Positions 1-6,142 of a DNA stretch of 25,416 nucleotides are shown here, piece after piece; positions within the stretch are counted from its first letter, which is position 1, and every line of letters begins with the position of its first letter. The stretch is from an uncultured Collinsella sp. GTDB taxonomy: Bacteria > Actinomycetota > Coriobacteriia > Coriobacteriales > Coriobacteriaceae. Below the pieces are notes generated by a model. It saw only the letters and a program-made list of their open reading frames with translations, made no database searches and was not told where the DNA came from. Location: the NCBI GenBank assembly GCA_902470805.1, contig CABRHX010000026.1, positions 1 through 25,416 on the forward strand. Direction: 5' to 3'. The position numbers were made by a program, and so were the translations under genes.

Positions 1-99
1 GTCCGGCTGAGTCTGGGAAGAGGTGCCGGGCGGCGGGCGGAGCATGGCCACCGGATCTATCGAAACACATCTCCACCGTTCCTTCAACTGGGAAAATGC

Positions 100-132
100 C
101 GCCCCCGGGGCCCGCGAGGGGCCTCGGGGGCG
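100..132 (-). terminator. Strong GC hairpin, possible minus-strand terminator
   Basis: The arms 100-113 and 119-132 pair over 14 bp with a single G-U wobble around the loop GCGAG. On the minus strand the stem is followed by GCATTTTCCC, a short T-run, so it may terminate leftward transcription. On the plus strand no T-run follows. It could instead mark the end of an upstream plus-strand gene outside the window. Confidence 0.4.
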
Positions 133-252
133 TTCGGCTAGCTGCGGGAACGTCCTATCCGCTCAATGTGTTCGGCTGAGATCGGAAATCAACCCCTGCT
201 ATCGAAGCCTTAGACTTTTAGCCGAGCAAATTCGGCAGATTGGAGCTTGGAA

Positions 253-274
253 CATGAGGGATATGTGCCTCATG
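253..274. repeat. Inverted repeat CATGAGG / CCTCATG in the leader of the phosphoesterase operon
   Basis: Perfect 7-bp arms at 253-259 and 268-274 are separated by 8 nt, about 65 bp before the first start codon. It could be an operator or a leader hairpin. No function can be read from the sequence. Confidence 0.3.
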
Positions 275-339
275 TCGCTCAAAATACGTCTCCTGACCTC
301 GAAGGAGAACGTTTTTTAGCGACAGAAGGAGACATAAAT

Positions 340-978
340 ATGATCTGGTTTACCAGCGACACCCACTTCGGGCATGAGAACGTGCTGAAGTTCACCGACC
401 GCCCGTGGGAGACGATTTGGCAGATGAACGACGCCATCGTCGACAACATCAACGGCAGGGTCGCCGTGGACGACGAGCTCTACATCCTGGGGGATTTCTC
501 ATTCAAGATGACCGCCCAGGACGCCTACGGGCTGCGCAAGCGGATCGCCTGCAGGCGCATCCACCTCGTCCCGGGAAACCACGACAAGGACTGGACCCAG
601 CCGGCGGTCGCGGGCGCGTTCACCATGGAGCCGCCGATCTGCGTGCTCAAGATCGACGGGCAGAAGATCGTCCTGAGCCATTACCCCATGGCCGACTGGC
701 AGGGCATGAACCATGGATCGTGGCACCTCCACGGGCACATCCACACCAGCGGCGGCGCGTACAACGAGTTCAACCGCAAGCAGGGCCTTCTGCGCTACGA
801 CGTCGGTTGCGACGCCAACGGGCACGCCCCGGTGAGCCTCGACGAGCTGAGGGAGTGGTTCACGGGAGTCGACGAGCCGTGCGGCCGGGTGAAATGGCCC
901 TGGTGGGTCAACGAGGCCGGCGACAGGCAGGTCGAGCGCGAGCTGGCGGCTTACAAGCGGAAAGAGGCGATCCGATGA
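340..978 (+). CDS. Calcineurin-like metallophosphoesterase (first of three)
   Basis: A 212-residue protein of the calcineurin-like phosphoesterase superfamily, which hydrolyses phosphate esters using two metal ions. The metal ligands are in the family order: DTHFGH at 7-12, GDFS at 51-54, GNHD at 79-82, H114 in SHYP, and HGHIH at 131-135. These make an intact active site. The DTHFGH start is typical of small phage- and island-borne phosphoesterases. The frame is open upstream to 247, but the ATG at 340 follows AGAAGGAG closely and begins the conserved first strand (MIWFTSD), so it is the chosen start. The stop overlaps the next start as ATGA (975-978), implying translational coupling. The substrate (nucleotide, RNA end, protein or other) cannot be told from sequence. 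Confidence 0.9.
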   Translation: MIWFTSDTHFGHENVLKFTDRPWETIWQMNDAIVDNINGRVAVDDELYILGDFSFKMTAQDAYGLRKRIACRRIHLVPGNHDKDWTQPAVAGAFTMEPPICVLKIDGQKIVLSHYPMADWQGMNHGSWHLHGHIHTSGGAYNEFNRKQGLLRYDVGCDANGHAPVSLDELREWFTGVDEPCGRVKWPWWVNEAGDRQVERELAAYKRKEAIR

Positions 979-1700
979 CGGTCTATGTGACGGGCGACAT
1001 CCACGGTGGGCTCGACATGCAAAAGCTGCGCGACTGGGAGCTTGGGGATAGCCTTGGCAGCGACGACTACCTGATCATCGCCGGCGACTTTGGCTTTCCG
1101 TGGGGCTTCTCTGCCGAGGAATGCGCCGATATCGCTTGGCTGGAGTCGCGCCCCTACACGGTACTGTTCGTCGACGGCAACCACGAGCGCTTCGATCACT
1201 GGGAGGAGCGCCCCATGGAGCCGTGGCATGGCGGGCTGACGCAGCGCCTGTCGGACACCTCGCCCATCCGTCACCTCATGCGCGGTGAGGTCTTCGAGCT
1301 CGACGGCTCGACGGTCTTCACCATGGGCGGTGCCACGAGCGTGGACAGGGAATACCGCGTGCCGTATTCCAGCTGGTGGCCTCAGGAGCTCCCGGACGAG
1401 CGCGATTTCGATACCGCGCGGGCAAGGCTCGACGAGGTCGGCTGGAAGGTCGACTGCGTCATCACCCATACCTGCGCCACGCGCATGCTCTCGCCGACGC
1501 TCTACCCGGACCCGGGCTGGGAACGCCCTGATGTGGACCGGCTGACCGGATTCCTCGACGAGCTCGAGGACCGCCTGGACTACAAGCGCTGGTATTACGG
1601 ACATTTTCACCGAGACGGCAATCCGGACGAACGGCACACGGTGCTGTACGACCGGATCGTGGGGCTCGGGGACAAACTCCTGCCGTGGGGCGCGTACTGA
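975..1700 (+). CDS. Calcineurin-like metallophosphoesterase (second of three)
   Basis: A 241-residue metallophosphoesterase. Its motifs are GDIH at 7-10, GDFG at 37-40, GNHE at 68-71, TH at 164-165 and GHFH at 209-212, all needed for a dinuclear metal centre. It differs in class from the first gene (GDIHGG rather than DTHFGH) but is a clear paralogue of the third. Shared segments include MTVYVTGD, the LMRGEVF block, the MGGA block and GWKVD. The start ATG at 975 overlaps the previous stop, and its own stop TGA (1698-1700) shares its last base with the next ATG. The three genes are therefore one coupled operon. The upstream extension of the frame to 405 runs in a shadow frame of the first gene and is not real. 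The substrate is unknown. Confidence 0.88.
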   Translation: MTVYVTGDIHGGLDMQKLRDWELGDSLGSDDYLIIAGDFGFPWGFSAEECADIAWLESRPYTVLFVDGNHERFDHWEERPMEPWHGGLTQRLSDTSPIRHLMRGEVFELDGSTVFTMGGATSVDREYRVPYSSWWPQELPDERDFDTARARLDEVGWKVDCVITHTCATRMLSPTLYPDPGWERPDVDRLTGFLDELEDRLDYKRWYYGHFHRDGNPDERHTVLYDRIVGLGDKLLPWGAY

Positions 1701-3055
1701 TGACGGTCTATGTGACGGGCGATGTCCACGGCAGGGCCGAGTACGGGGCCAGCAGATTCGCCTTCAAATCTTGGCCGCTGGGGCGCACGCTGACGCGCGA
1801 TGACGTGGTGATCGTGGCCGGCGACTTCGGCTTTGTCTGGGACGGCTCGAATGCTGAGAGGTATTGGCTCGACTGGTTCGAGTCGAAGCCGTGGACCACG
1901 TGTTTCGTAGACGGCAACCATGAGAACCATCACGCCTTGGCTAATCTGCCGGTACGGGAATGGAACGGCGGGCTCGTCCATGAGGTGCGACCGCACGTGC
2001 TGCACCTGATGCGCGGAGAGGTGTTCGACATCGCGGGGACCACGGTCCTTGCCATGGGCGGTGCCGCGAGCAACGACAGGCAGTATCGCAGGGAGGGGAG
2101 GAGCTGGTGGCCCGAGGAGATGCCGAGCGAGGAAGAGACGGAGCACTGCCGCGCCTCGCTCGACCGCGTGGGCTGGAAAGTCGACCACGTTGTGACTCAC
2201 GAGGCTCCTGCCGCCCTTGCTGAGGGGCTGTGCCGCAAACGCGGACGTGAGTACCGCGGGGATCCGCTGCAAACCTTCCTGGGCGAGCTCGACGGACGGC
2301 TCGATTACTGCGCCTGGTTCTTCGGACATTACCACGGTGACGAATGGCTCGACGCCGGGCATCGCTTGATCTACCAAGACATCGTGCCGATCGAAGATGC
2401 TACGCCCGGTTCTAGGAACCTTCTGGAAGCGCTCTAGAAGATTCCTAGAAATCAGCAGCCTGACAGGAGAAGCGCGGGGCCACTCGTCCTTCATCTGGGT
2501 CATGACCTCGACCTTAGCCTCGGCCACGGCCGCCCGCTGTTCGGTTGCAGCGAGGCGGTCCTTGAGGGCGGCGACCTCGGCCATCAGGTCGCGCTGGGCC
2601 AGGAGTGCGTCGTTCAACTCGGCTTGGGCTTTCAGCGCGGCGTCACGCTCGCCGCGCAGGCGCTCGATCTCATCGACCATGGCCACGGCCTCGGCATGGA
2701 GCTGGACGACCTGCCTGTCGAGTTCCCGAGCATCGGCGAGATATCTGACGCTCGCGGCATGGAGCTCGTTGTTCTCGAGCTCGAGGCTCGCGGTATCGAG
2801 CTCGAACTTCTCCTCTATAAAGGCGACCCGCTCATTGCAGTCGGCCTCAAGTCTTTCGTTCTGGTCTCTCGCCTCGACGAGCTTACGGTTGAATTCGTCA
2901 AGCTGGGCCCTGAGTAGCGCGTTCTCGGTCCTGAGGTCGGCCGTCTCGCGCAGCAGCTTTTCCCGCCACCTCGCCTCGATTCGCTCGGCGGCCTCATCGA
3001 GGACGGACTTTATGCCGTAACCGTAGATCTTCCTGATTTTTCTATCGTCTGACAT
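1607..3055 (-). CDS. Coiled-coil protein ORF; only the N-terminal ~190 residues look genuine
   Basis: The ATG at 3055 follows TTGGAGTG nine bases upstream and is preferred to the TTG at 3070, which itself lies in that site. Residues 1-12 are basic (MSDDRKIRKIYG). Residues 20-187 are a long, charged, heptad-like helix rich in Glu, Arg, Leu and Ala, typical of a coiled coil with no enzymatic motif. The frame has no stop codon after the coil. It runs on antisense through the third phosphoesterase to 1607, giving 482 codons, and the last ~270 residues look like an antisense translation. Either the original 3' end was lost at the junction near 2450 and the gene is a fusion or truncated remnant, or the protein really has this overlapping tail. 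No family is recognised. The N-terminal half is likely real; the 3' end is uncertain. Confidence 0.5.
   Translation of the reverse strand: MSDDRKIRKIYGYGIKSVLDEAAERIEARWREKLLRETADLRTENALLRAQLDEFNRKLVEARDQNERLEADCNERVAFIEEKFELDTASLELENNELHAASVRYLADARELDRQVVQLHAEAVAMVDEIERLRGERDAALKAQAELNDALLAQRDLMAEVAALKDRLAATEQRAAVAEAKVEVMTQMKDEWPRASPVRLLISRNLLERFQKVPRTGRSIFDRHDVLVDQAMPGVEPFVTVVMSEEPGAVIEPSVELAQEGLQRIPAVLTSAFAAQPLSKGGRSLVSHNVVDFPAHAVERGAAVLRLFLARHLLGPPAPPLPAILPVVARGTAHGKDRGPRDVEHLSAHQVQHVRSHLMDEPAVPFPYRQISQGVMVLMVAVYETRGPRLRLEPVEPIPLSIRAVPDKAEVAGHDHHVIARQRAPQRPRFEGESAGPVLGPAVDIARHIDRHQYAPHGRSLSPSPTIRSYSTVCRSSGLPSR
1700..2437 (+). CDS. Calcineurin-like metallophosphoesterase (third of three)
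   Basis: A 245-residue paralogue of the preceding protein, from a tandem duplication: the first 32 nt of both genes differ at only three positions. Active-site motifs are intact: GDVH 7-10, GDFG 41-44, GNHE 72-75, THE 166-168, GHYH 209-212. The ATG at 1700 is chosen because it begins the conserved MTVYVTGD; a frame-compatible codon 15 nt upstream adds a poorly conserved MGRVL. The last 10-12 residues differ from the paralogue and run into a CTAG-rich hairpin (2410-2450) that spans the stop codon, so the C-terminus may have been reshaped by a junction. An ORF on the opposite strand overlaps the whole gene, discussed separately. Confidence 0.87.
   Translation: MTVYVTGDVHGRAEYGASRFAFKSWPLGRTLTRDDVVIVAGDFGFVWDGSNAERYWLDWFESKPWTTCFVDGNHENHHALANLPVREWNGGLVHEVRPHVLHLMRGEVFDIAGTTVLAMGGAASNDRQYRREGRSWWPEEMPSEEETEHCRASLDRVGWKVDHVVTHEAPAALAEGLCRKRGREYRGDPLQTFLGELDGRLDYCAWFFGHYHGDEWLDAGHRLIYQDIVPIEDATPGSRNLLEAL
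2410..2450. repeat. 15-bp inverted repeat with three CTAG sites across a stop codon
   Basis: The arms 2410-2424 and 2436-2450 pair over 15 bp, one of them G-U, with an 11-nt loop. The hairpin lies between convergent reading frames and includes the TAG stop (2435-2437) of the third phosphoesterase. Neither side has a T-run, so it is not a classical intrinsic terminator. It could be a factor-dependent or bidirectional terminator, or a recombination scar. Confidence 0.5.
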
Positions 3056-3516
3056 CGTGCGACACTCCAATCAACAATGGGCATGACTCCGCCACGCCGT
3101 ACGGCTGGGAACAAATACGCGGCCGCTGTTGATTTGTAGTCGTCCTGCGATCGGTGAGTTCTAAAAAGGCGTCTCAAGTCATGCGTTCACGCAGGTTTTC
3201 GATTGGAGGAATACCGCACGTTTTCATGGTATCACGTGCCTTAAAGACCATGAATGGACGGCCACATCGATTCGTTGAAAATGGCACCTACGATGTGTTG
3301 GTGGCGGGAGAGTGATGGCGTTAAAGATGTCGAGAATGATTATGGGATTGTTTTAGATGCGGGCATGAAAAAGGGTCGAATCGAAGTGTCTGGCCGGACG
3401 CCAATTGTCCGGGAACTGTTTCGGTTCGACCCTGTTTTATTTTACATCCGCGGCATGTTCTTGTGGGCACCCTGACGGTGGCCGACTCTCACGACCTCGA
3501 TAGTCGGTTTGTGGGC
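3056..3516. other. Non-coding stretch between the coiled-coil gene and the wHTH gene
   Basis: This 461-bp stretch marks the change from GC-rich to AT-rich sequence. It contains an 8-bp inverted repeat TTCATGGT/ACCATGAA (3223-3230, 3247-3254) and the large bidirectional terminator at 3373-3432. A 73-codon open frame (3254-3475) runs through that terminator without a ribosome binding site. A 29-codon frame at 3226-3315 also lacks support. Nothing convincing codes here. Confidence 0.5.
3373..3432. terminator. Large bidirectional intrinsic terminator
   Basis: The outer arms GGGTCGAATCGAA (3373-3385) and TTCGGTTCGACCC (3420-3432) pair over 13 bp with one wobble. An inner stem CCGGAC/GTCCGG closes a GCCAATT loop. 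On the plus side TGTTTTATTTTA follows, and on the minus side TTTTTCATGCCC follows, so both directions have a T-run. It is well placed to end the minus-strand xis/wHTH transcript, whose last gene stops at 3517. Confidence 0.75.
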
Positions 3517-3903
3517 TTAAGATTTCGGAGGCTCCCAGCCGTTTTCGATCGCGGCGCGGTAGATTGCAGCGTAATTAAGCATCCAGCTGCCGTCACCCGC
3601 TTTTTGAATGTACCTCTTATCCTTCAAAGAGGTGTGGGCGCGGGAAATCGTGTTCTTGCTCAGGTGGTAATGCTCCTCAATCCATTTGCTTTTTGCGTAA
3701 AAGCCCATGGCTTTTTTGTTTGTGGAAGGCTTTCCAAACTTCCATACAAGGCCGAGGATGAGGCGCTCGGCAGCGACGGTGGTGACGCAGCACGCCCACT
3801 CGGGCACTGAAATAAAATTAGCTTTATCCATTTTCCCTTTAATCTTTCGTTGCTCATTAACATCATCGCGATATTTGTCGGAAATCGACGGCAGCTCGCT
3901 CAT
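3517..3903 (-). CDS. Winged-helix-like DNA-binding protein, element-encoded
   Basis: A 128-residue protein with no enzymatic motif. The segment from about 50 to 105 (ERLILGLVWKFG, then YAKSKWIEEHYHLSKNTISR, then LKDKRYIQKAG) has the pattern of a winged helix-turn-helix: a scaffold helix, the recognition helix HLSKNTISRAHTSLKDK, and a wing with Gly-Asp. This resembles the N-terminal domains of plasmid and element replication initiators and DnaD-like proteins. The start is the ATG at 3903 with AGGTGG five bases before it; a GTG at 3912 abuts the previous stop and has no site of its own. It follows the excisionase-like gene after only 9 bases, so the two are co-transcribed. The likely role is regulation or replication of the element; this is inference. 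Confidence 0.7.
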   Translation of the reverse strand: MSELPSISDKYRDDVNEQRKIKGKMDKANFISVPEWACCVTTVAAERLILGLVWKFGKPSTNKKAMGFYAKSKWIEEHYHLSKNTISRAHTSLKDKRYIQKAGDGSWMLNYAAIYRAAIENGWEPPKS

Positions 3904-3912
3904 GTTTACCAC

Positions 3913-4158
3913 CTAGTCAAGGTGGGCCGTATGACCTTCAAGCTGCTTGAAAAGCTCGTAAAACGAGCTCTCAAGCATGTAATTCGAGCGATGGATTTGG
4001 ATGAGCTTGCCGGATTCACGCATAAACTTGCGCGCGGTGTTTTCGCTCCAGCCAGTGATTTCGCGGATATCGTTAACGCGGAGCAACCGATCGCACTGAA
4101 CGGCACCAGTAGGGAAAGTCGGTGTGGACGCCTGAGTGCTAATCTTTGGAGTAGCCAT
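3913..4158 (-). CDS. Excisionase-like small HTH protein
   Basis: An 81-residue protein. Residues 1-22 are a Ser/Thr-rich tail. From residue 25, RLLRVNDIREITGWSENTAR and the following KFMRESGKLIQIHRSNYML form a MerR/AlpA-type helix-turn-helix with a short wing, the fold of excisionases and small element regulators. The ATG at 4158 has AAAGGA about 9-10 bases upstream. It sits downstream of the integrase on the same strand, separated by an AT-rich 218-bp gap, and directly before the wHTH gene. The probable role is directing excision or regulating element genes by binding near the attachment site. A general transcription regulator is the alternative. Confidence 0.7.
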   Translation of the reverse strand: MATPKISTQASTPTFPTGAVQCDRLLRVNDIREITGWSENTARKFMRESGKLIQIHRSNYMLESSFYELFKQLEGHTAHLD

Positions 4159-4376
4159 GATGAGCTATCCTTTCAATGAGGGCCCTCCCTGTGCTTGTAA
4201 GACTTACCAGGTTCATAAGCACTTGGGGGGCCGGTTTTTATGACTACATGCGTAGCCATCTGACAGCTTTAGCATGTAATAAAACCCATTAAATGTCAAT
4301 CAAATAAAGCATCTACCTGCGGAAACGGTATTATAGTACCGTAATATTATGGATGAAACGATGAATAAAAAACAAA
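4159..4376 (-). promoter_or_regulatory. AT-rich control region between integrase and xis-like gene
   Basis: Reading the minus strand, a TTGACA box lies at 4299-4294, with only weak -10 matches (CATGCT or TAAAGC) at a suitable distance. A TATAAT occurs at 4335-4330 without a clear -35 box. The latter is inside a palindrome, ACGGTA-N6-TACCGT (4325-4342), which would suit a repressor or recombination-directionality factor. Promoter assignments are tentative; the palindrome itself is certain. Confidence 0.35.
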
Positions 4377-5624
4377 CTATTGCTCGCTTCTCTGTATATA
4401 GACGTTGATTAAGTCTTCGTATCCTTTAACTGCTTTTATTTCTGATTGTTGAACGAGGCTTGTATACGTTTTGAGGGTGATATTGGGGTCTGCGTGGCCA
4501 AGAATGCCCTGCACGCTTCTAATATCTGATCCGTTCGCCAGCATAAAAGTGCTGACACAATGCCTGAGCTGATGCGGGCAGATTCCCTTATATAGTTTTC
4601 CACCAGTTGAATCGTTCGGCTCATAGATTCCAAGATTGCAGCTAACTGCGAAATCGCGAAACCAATGGTTGTAGATGTAATTCTTCATGTGGCAGACAGT
4701 AGGGACTCCCTGTTCGACGGCAATATCACTAATGATGGGTGTGCTGCCAGTCTGAGGCAGTCCCAAAGAGGCCAGGAACTTTTTTTGTTTGGCTGACCAT
4801 GATTGAAGACGCTCGGTCAAGGTTTCTCCAACGGGGATTTTGCGTTGGCTTTCTTGTGACTTTGGTGCCCTCAATTCATGGTCGTTGGTGTACTGCCTGT
4901 CAATTTTCAAAGTTTTATTGACGGGGTCCCAATCGCGCCATTCGAGACCAAGCATCTCGCCTTTTCGCATACCCGTATACACTAGTACTAGCGTACCGAC
5001 AGCTTCGGCGGTGAGCTCAATGTGTTGAAGGTGTGTGCATAGGGCAGCAACTTGGTCGATTGTTAGTGATTCTCTTTTGTTGCGTGGTCTGCGAACATGA
5101 ACAGTGGCACAGGGGTTTCGGTCAATTATCCGCTTCGCGACTGCATTCGACAGAATTTGACGCAACTTCGCGTTGATCCGCACAAGCTCCGATGGCTTGT
5201 ATTTTTCCGTGCGACGAGCTTCGGCATATGTTTCTTCGATTAGATCGGGAGTCAGCCCCTCAATTGTCTGAAACGCACCGAATAGGTCTTCGATATGCCT
5301 GCAATCGTACGCTTCTCTTTCATAGCTCGTTGGCGCAAGCTCAGTGTCCCTATTTTCATGAAAGGCCCAGCAGTAGGACGCAAGCAGAGTTGGCTTTTTA
5401 GTTTTAGAGACCGCGCCAGAAGAGTTGATTTCTGCCAGCTTGGCCTGCATTGCAGCCTTTGCCTCTGTTTTAGTCTTGCAGTGAACCGTATAAGTTGGGG
5501 ATCGTTTGTAGCGCCCCGTCTTAGGATCCTTGATTCCAAGTGAAAAATAATAGCGATAGGTGTTAGGCGACCTCTTGTCTTTCCAGCACGTGCCTCTTCC
5601 GCTAATGAGTGGTTGTTCTGACAT
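4377..5624 (-). CDS. int: Tyrosine recombinase / phage-type integrase
   Basis: A 415-residue integrase that joins the element to its tRNA-Arg attachment site. Residues 1-65 form an AP2-like, arm-binding N-terminal domain (GTCWKDKRSPNTYRYYFSLG). Residues 80-175 are the core-binding SAM-like domain. Residues 180-400 are the catalytic domain with all expected residues: R220 (TGMRKGE), K255 (APKSQ), H351 and R354 (HQLRH), H377 (LGHAD) and nucleophile Y387 (TYTSL). Length and order are typical of Tn916/phage integrases of Gram-positive bacteria. The ATG at 5624 has CGGAG seven bases upstream. Codon use is AT-richer than the chromosomal genes. The start faces the attachment site about 190 bp away, the usual arrangement. 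It looks intact and active. Confidence 0.95.
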   Translation of the reverse strand: MSEQPLISGRGTCWKDKRSPNTYRYYFSLGIKDPKTGRYKRSPTYTVHCKTKTEAKAAMQAKLAEINSSGAVSKTKKPTLLASYCWAFHENRDTELAPTSYEREAYDCRHIEDLFGAFQTIEGLTPDLIEETYAEARRTEKYKPSELVRINAKLRQILSNAVAKRIIDRNPCATVHVRRPRNKRESLTIDQVAALCTHLQHIELTAEAVGTLVLVYTGMRKGEMLGLEWRDWDPVNKTLKIDRQYTNDHELRAPKSQESQRKIPVGETLTERLQSWSAKQKKFLASLGLPQTGSTPIISDIAVEQGVPTVCHMKNYIYNHWFRDFAVSCNLGIYEPNDSTGGKLYKGICPHQLRHCVSTFMLANGSDIRSVQGILGHADPNITLKTYTSLVQQSEIKAVKGYEDLINVYIQRSEQ

Positions 5625-5816
5625 CTTTGCACTCCGTTTCTTTGAAGAGTTTTCAACAATTCATTGAGTGCAGTTTAGCTAAAGCCGTTAGTAATATGTT
5701 TGTAAAAGCGTAGGCGCAGCTATCAGAGGTAAAAGACACAAACTGCTATGTTTATCTGCGGTTATATGGTGTTCAATGATGCTTGATGCATGGTAGGGGG
5801 TAGCATTAAATCATAT

Positions 5817-5861
5817 CTCCTAAAGCGGGTGTCGACGGTTCGAATCCGCCCGGGGGCACCA
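5817..5861 (+). other. Attachment site: displaced 3' half of tRNA-Arg(CCU)
   Basis: The 45 nt fit the 3' half of a tRNA exactly: anticodon loop CTCCTAA (anticodon CCT), anticodon-stem strand AGCGG, variable loop GTGTC, T-stem/loop/stem GACGG-TTCGAAT-CCGCC (one A-C mismatch), acceptor strand CGGGGGC, then ACCA. The sequence just upstream (TCATAT) does not pair with AGCGG and no 5' half is present, so this is not a functional tRNA. It is the fragment left on the host side when an element recombined at the anticodon loop. The intact gene is predicted left of the window on the plus strand. Confidence 0.82.
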
Positions 5862-5866
5862 GAGGA
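5839..5866 (+). repeat. Direct repeat copy 1: tRNA T-loop to acceptor end plus AGAGGA
   Basis: The 28 nt from TTCGAATCC through the CCA to AGAGGA are identical to 5969-5996, exactly 130 bp away. Both copies are followed by a hairpin and then by TTCTGGTT. This copy is the 3' end of the longer tRNA fragment at 5817-5861. Confidence 0.85.
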
Positions 5867-5870
5867 TTAT

Positions 5871-5896
5871 GACGGCGTCGCGAGAGCGGCGCCGTT
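5871..5896 (+). terminator. Hairpin downstream of the tRNA-Arg fragment
   Basis: The arms 5871-5880 and 5887-5896 form a 10-bp stem with three wobbles around a 6-nt loop, followed by TCTGGTTT. It sits ten bases after the CCA end, where a tRNA transcript terminator is expected. Confidence 0.55.
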
Positions 5897-5918
5897 TCTG
5901 GTTTGTGGGACCGCCGGT

Positions 5919-5941
5919 GGATTCGAGCCGTCGACACCCGC
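5919..5941 (-). repeat. Inverted copy of the tRNA variable-loop/T-arm segment
   Basis: These 23 nt are the reverse complement of 5825-5847 (GCGGGTGTCGACGG then T/C then TCGAATCC) with a single mismatch. The pair could form a long hairpin spanning the attachment region or record an inversion or second recombination event. Confidence 0.7.
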
Positions 5942-5968
5942 GTCACCAATTTCCCCGCGGGGGGAGTT

Positions 5969-5996
5969 TTCGAATCCGCCCGGGGGCACCAGAGGA
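5969..5996 (+). repeat. Direct repeat copy 2: second tRNA 3'-end remnant
   Basis: Identical to 5839-5866 but without the anticodon part upstream, so it is a shorter tRNA remnant. It is followed by its own hairpin. It may be the 3' end left by an older integration or by a tandem tRNA gene since lost. Confidence 0.8.
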
Positions 5997-6001
5997 ATAT
6001 C

Positions 6002-6030
6002 GAGCCCGGTACCGCTACGGTGCCGGGTTC
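6002..6030 (+). terminator. Hairpin downstream of the second tRNA remnant
   Basis: The arms 6002-6013 and 6019-6030 pair over 12 bp (two wobbles) around a GCTAC loop and are followed by TTCTGGTTC. It is similar in placement to 5871-5896 and probably the original terminator of the tRNA transcript. Confidence 0.6.
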
Positions 6031-6059
6031 TTCTGGTTCAATGCCATGTCAAAAACGAA

Positions 6060-6090
6060 GCGCCCGCTTGCTGGGGGAGCAAGCGGGCGC
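6060..6090 (-). terminator. Intrinsic terminator of the PASTA-kinase operon
   Basis: The perfect 13-bp arms 6060-6072 and 6078-6090 enclose a five-base loop. Reading the minus strand the stem is followed by TTCGTTTTT. It lies 53 bp after the kinase stop codon, so it ends the 10-kb operon. Confidence 0.9.
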
Positions 6091-6142
6091 CTGTGAGCGA
6101 ATATGTTTGCGGCGAGAGCCGTGATGGGCGGTGGGGTGGCGA

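Larger units (their letters stand above)
1..339. other. Non-coding stretch upstream of the metallophosphoesterase operon
   Basis: I see no convincing gene here. The open frame at 23-319 has no ribosome binding site and a low-complexity-like translation. The stretch holds a very stable GC hairpin at 100-132 and a 7-bp inverted repeat at 253-274. The ribosome binding site AGAAGGAG of the first phosphoesterase is at 324-331. No good -35/-10 pair is evident. Confidence 0.5.
1..5861. mobile_element. Right part of an element integrated in a tRNA-Arg(CCU) gene (left end outside window)
   Basis: A tyrosine integrase (4377-5624) and an excisionase-like gene (3913-4158) lie beside a displaced tRNA 3' half at 5817-5861, the usual signature of site-specific integration into a tRNA 3' end. 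The fragment has no matching 5' half upstream, so the intact tRNA should be at the other end, left of position 1. The segment from about 3100 to 5800 is much more AT-rich than the flanking chromosome. The metallophosphoesterase part (1-3060) is GC-rich, so the element is either mosaic or carries cargo from a host of similar composition. No capsid, terminase, relaxase or replication initiator is certain in the window, so phage, ICE and genomic island cannot be told apart. That the element reaches position 1 is inferred from the missing intact tRNA. Confidence 0.7.
5625..6142. other. Non-coding attachment-site and terminator region
   Basis: This 518-bp gap contains no gene. It holds the AT-rich integrase upstream region (5625-5816), the displaced tRNA-Arg 3' half (5817-5861), a hairpin (5871-5896), an inverted partial copy of the T-arm (5919-5941), a second tRNA 3'-end copy (5969-5996), a second hairpin (6002-6030), and the terminator of the PASTA kinase operon (6060-6090). 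Open frames at 5790-6146 merely read through these. Confidence 0.7.

Noticed and set aside
23..319. 98-codon open frame at the left edge
   Set aside because: No ribosome binding site, runs through the 14-bp GC hairpin, and the translation has no recognisable features.
3254..3475. 73-codon open frame between the coiled-coil gene and the wHTH gene
   Set aside because: It runs through a strong bidirectional terminator and has no ribosome binding site; the nearby 29-codon frame at 3226-3315 is equally unsupported.
5817..5861. A functional tRNA gene
   Set aside because: Only the 3' half is present; the upstream bases do not pair with the anticodon-stem or acceptor strand, so it is an attachment-site remnant.
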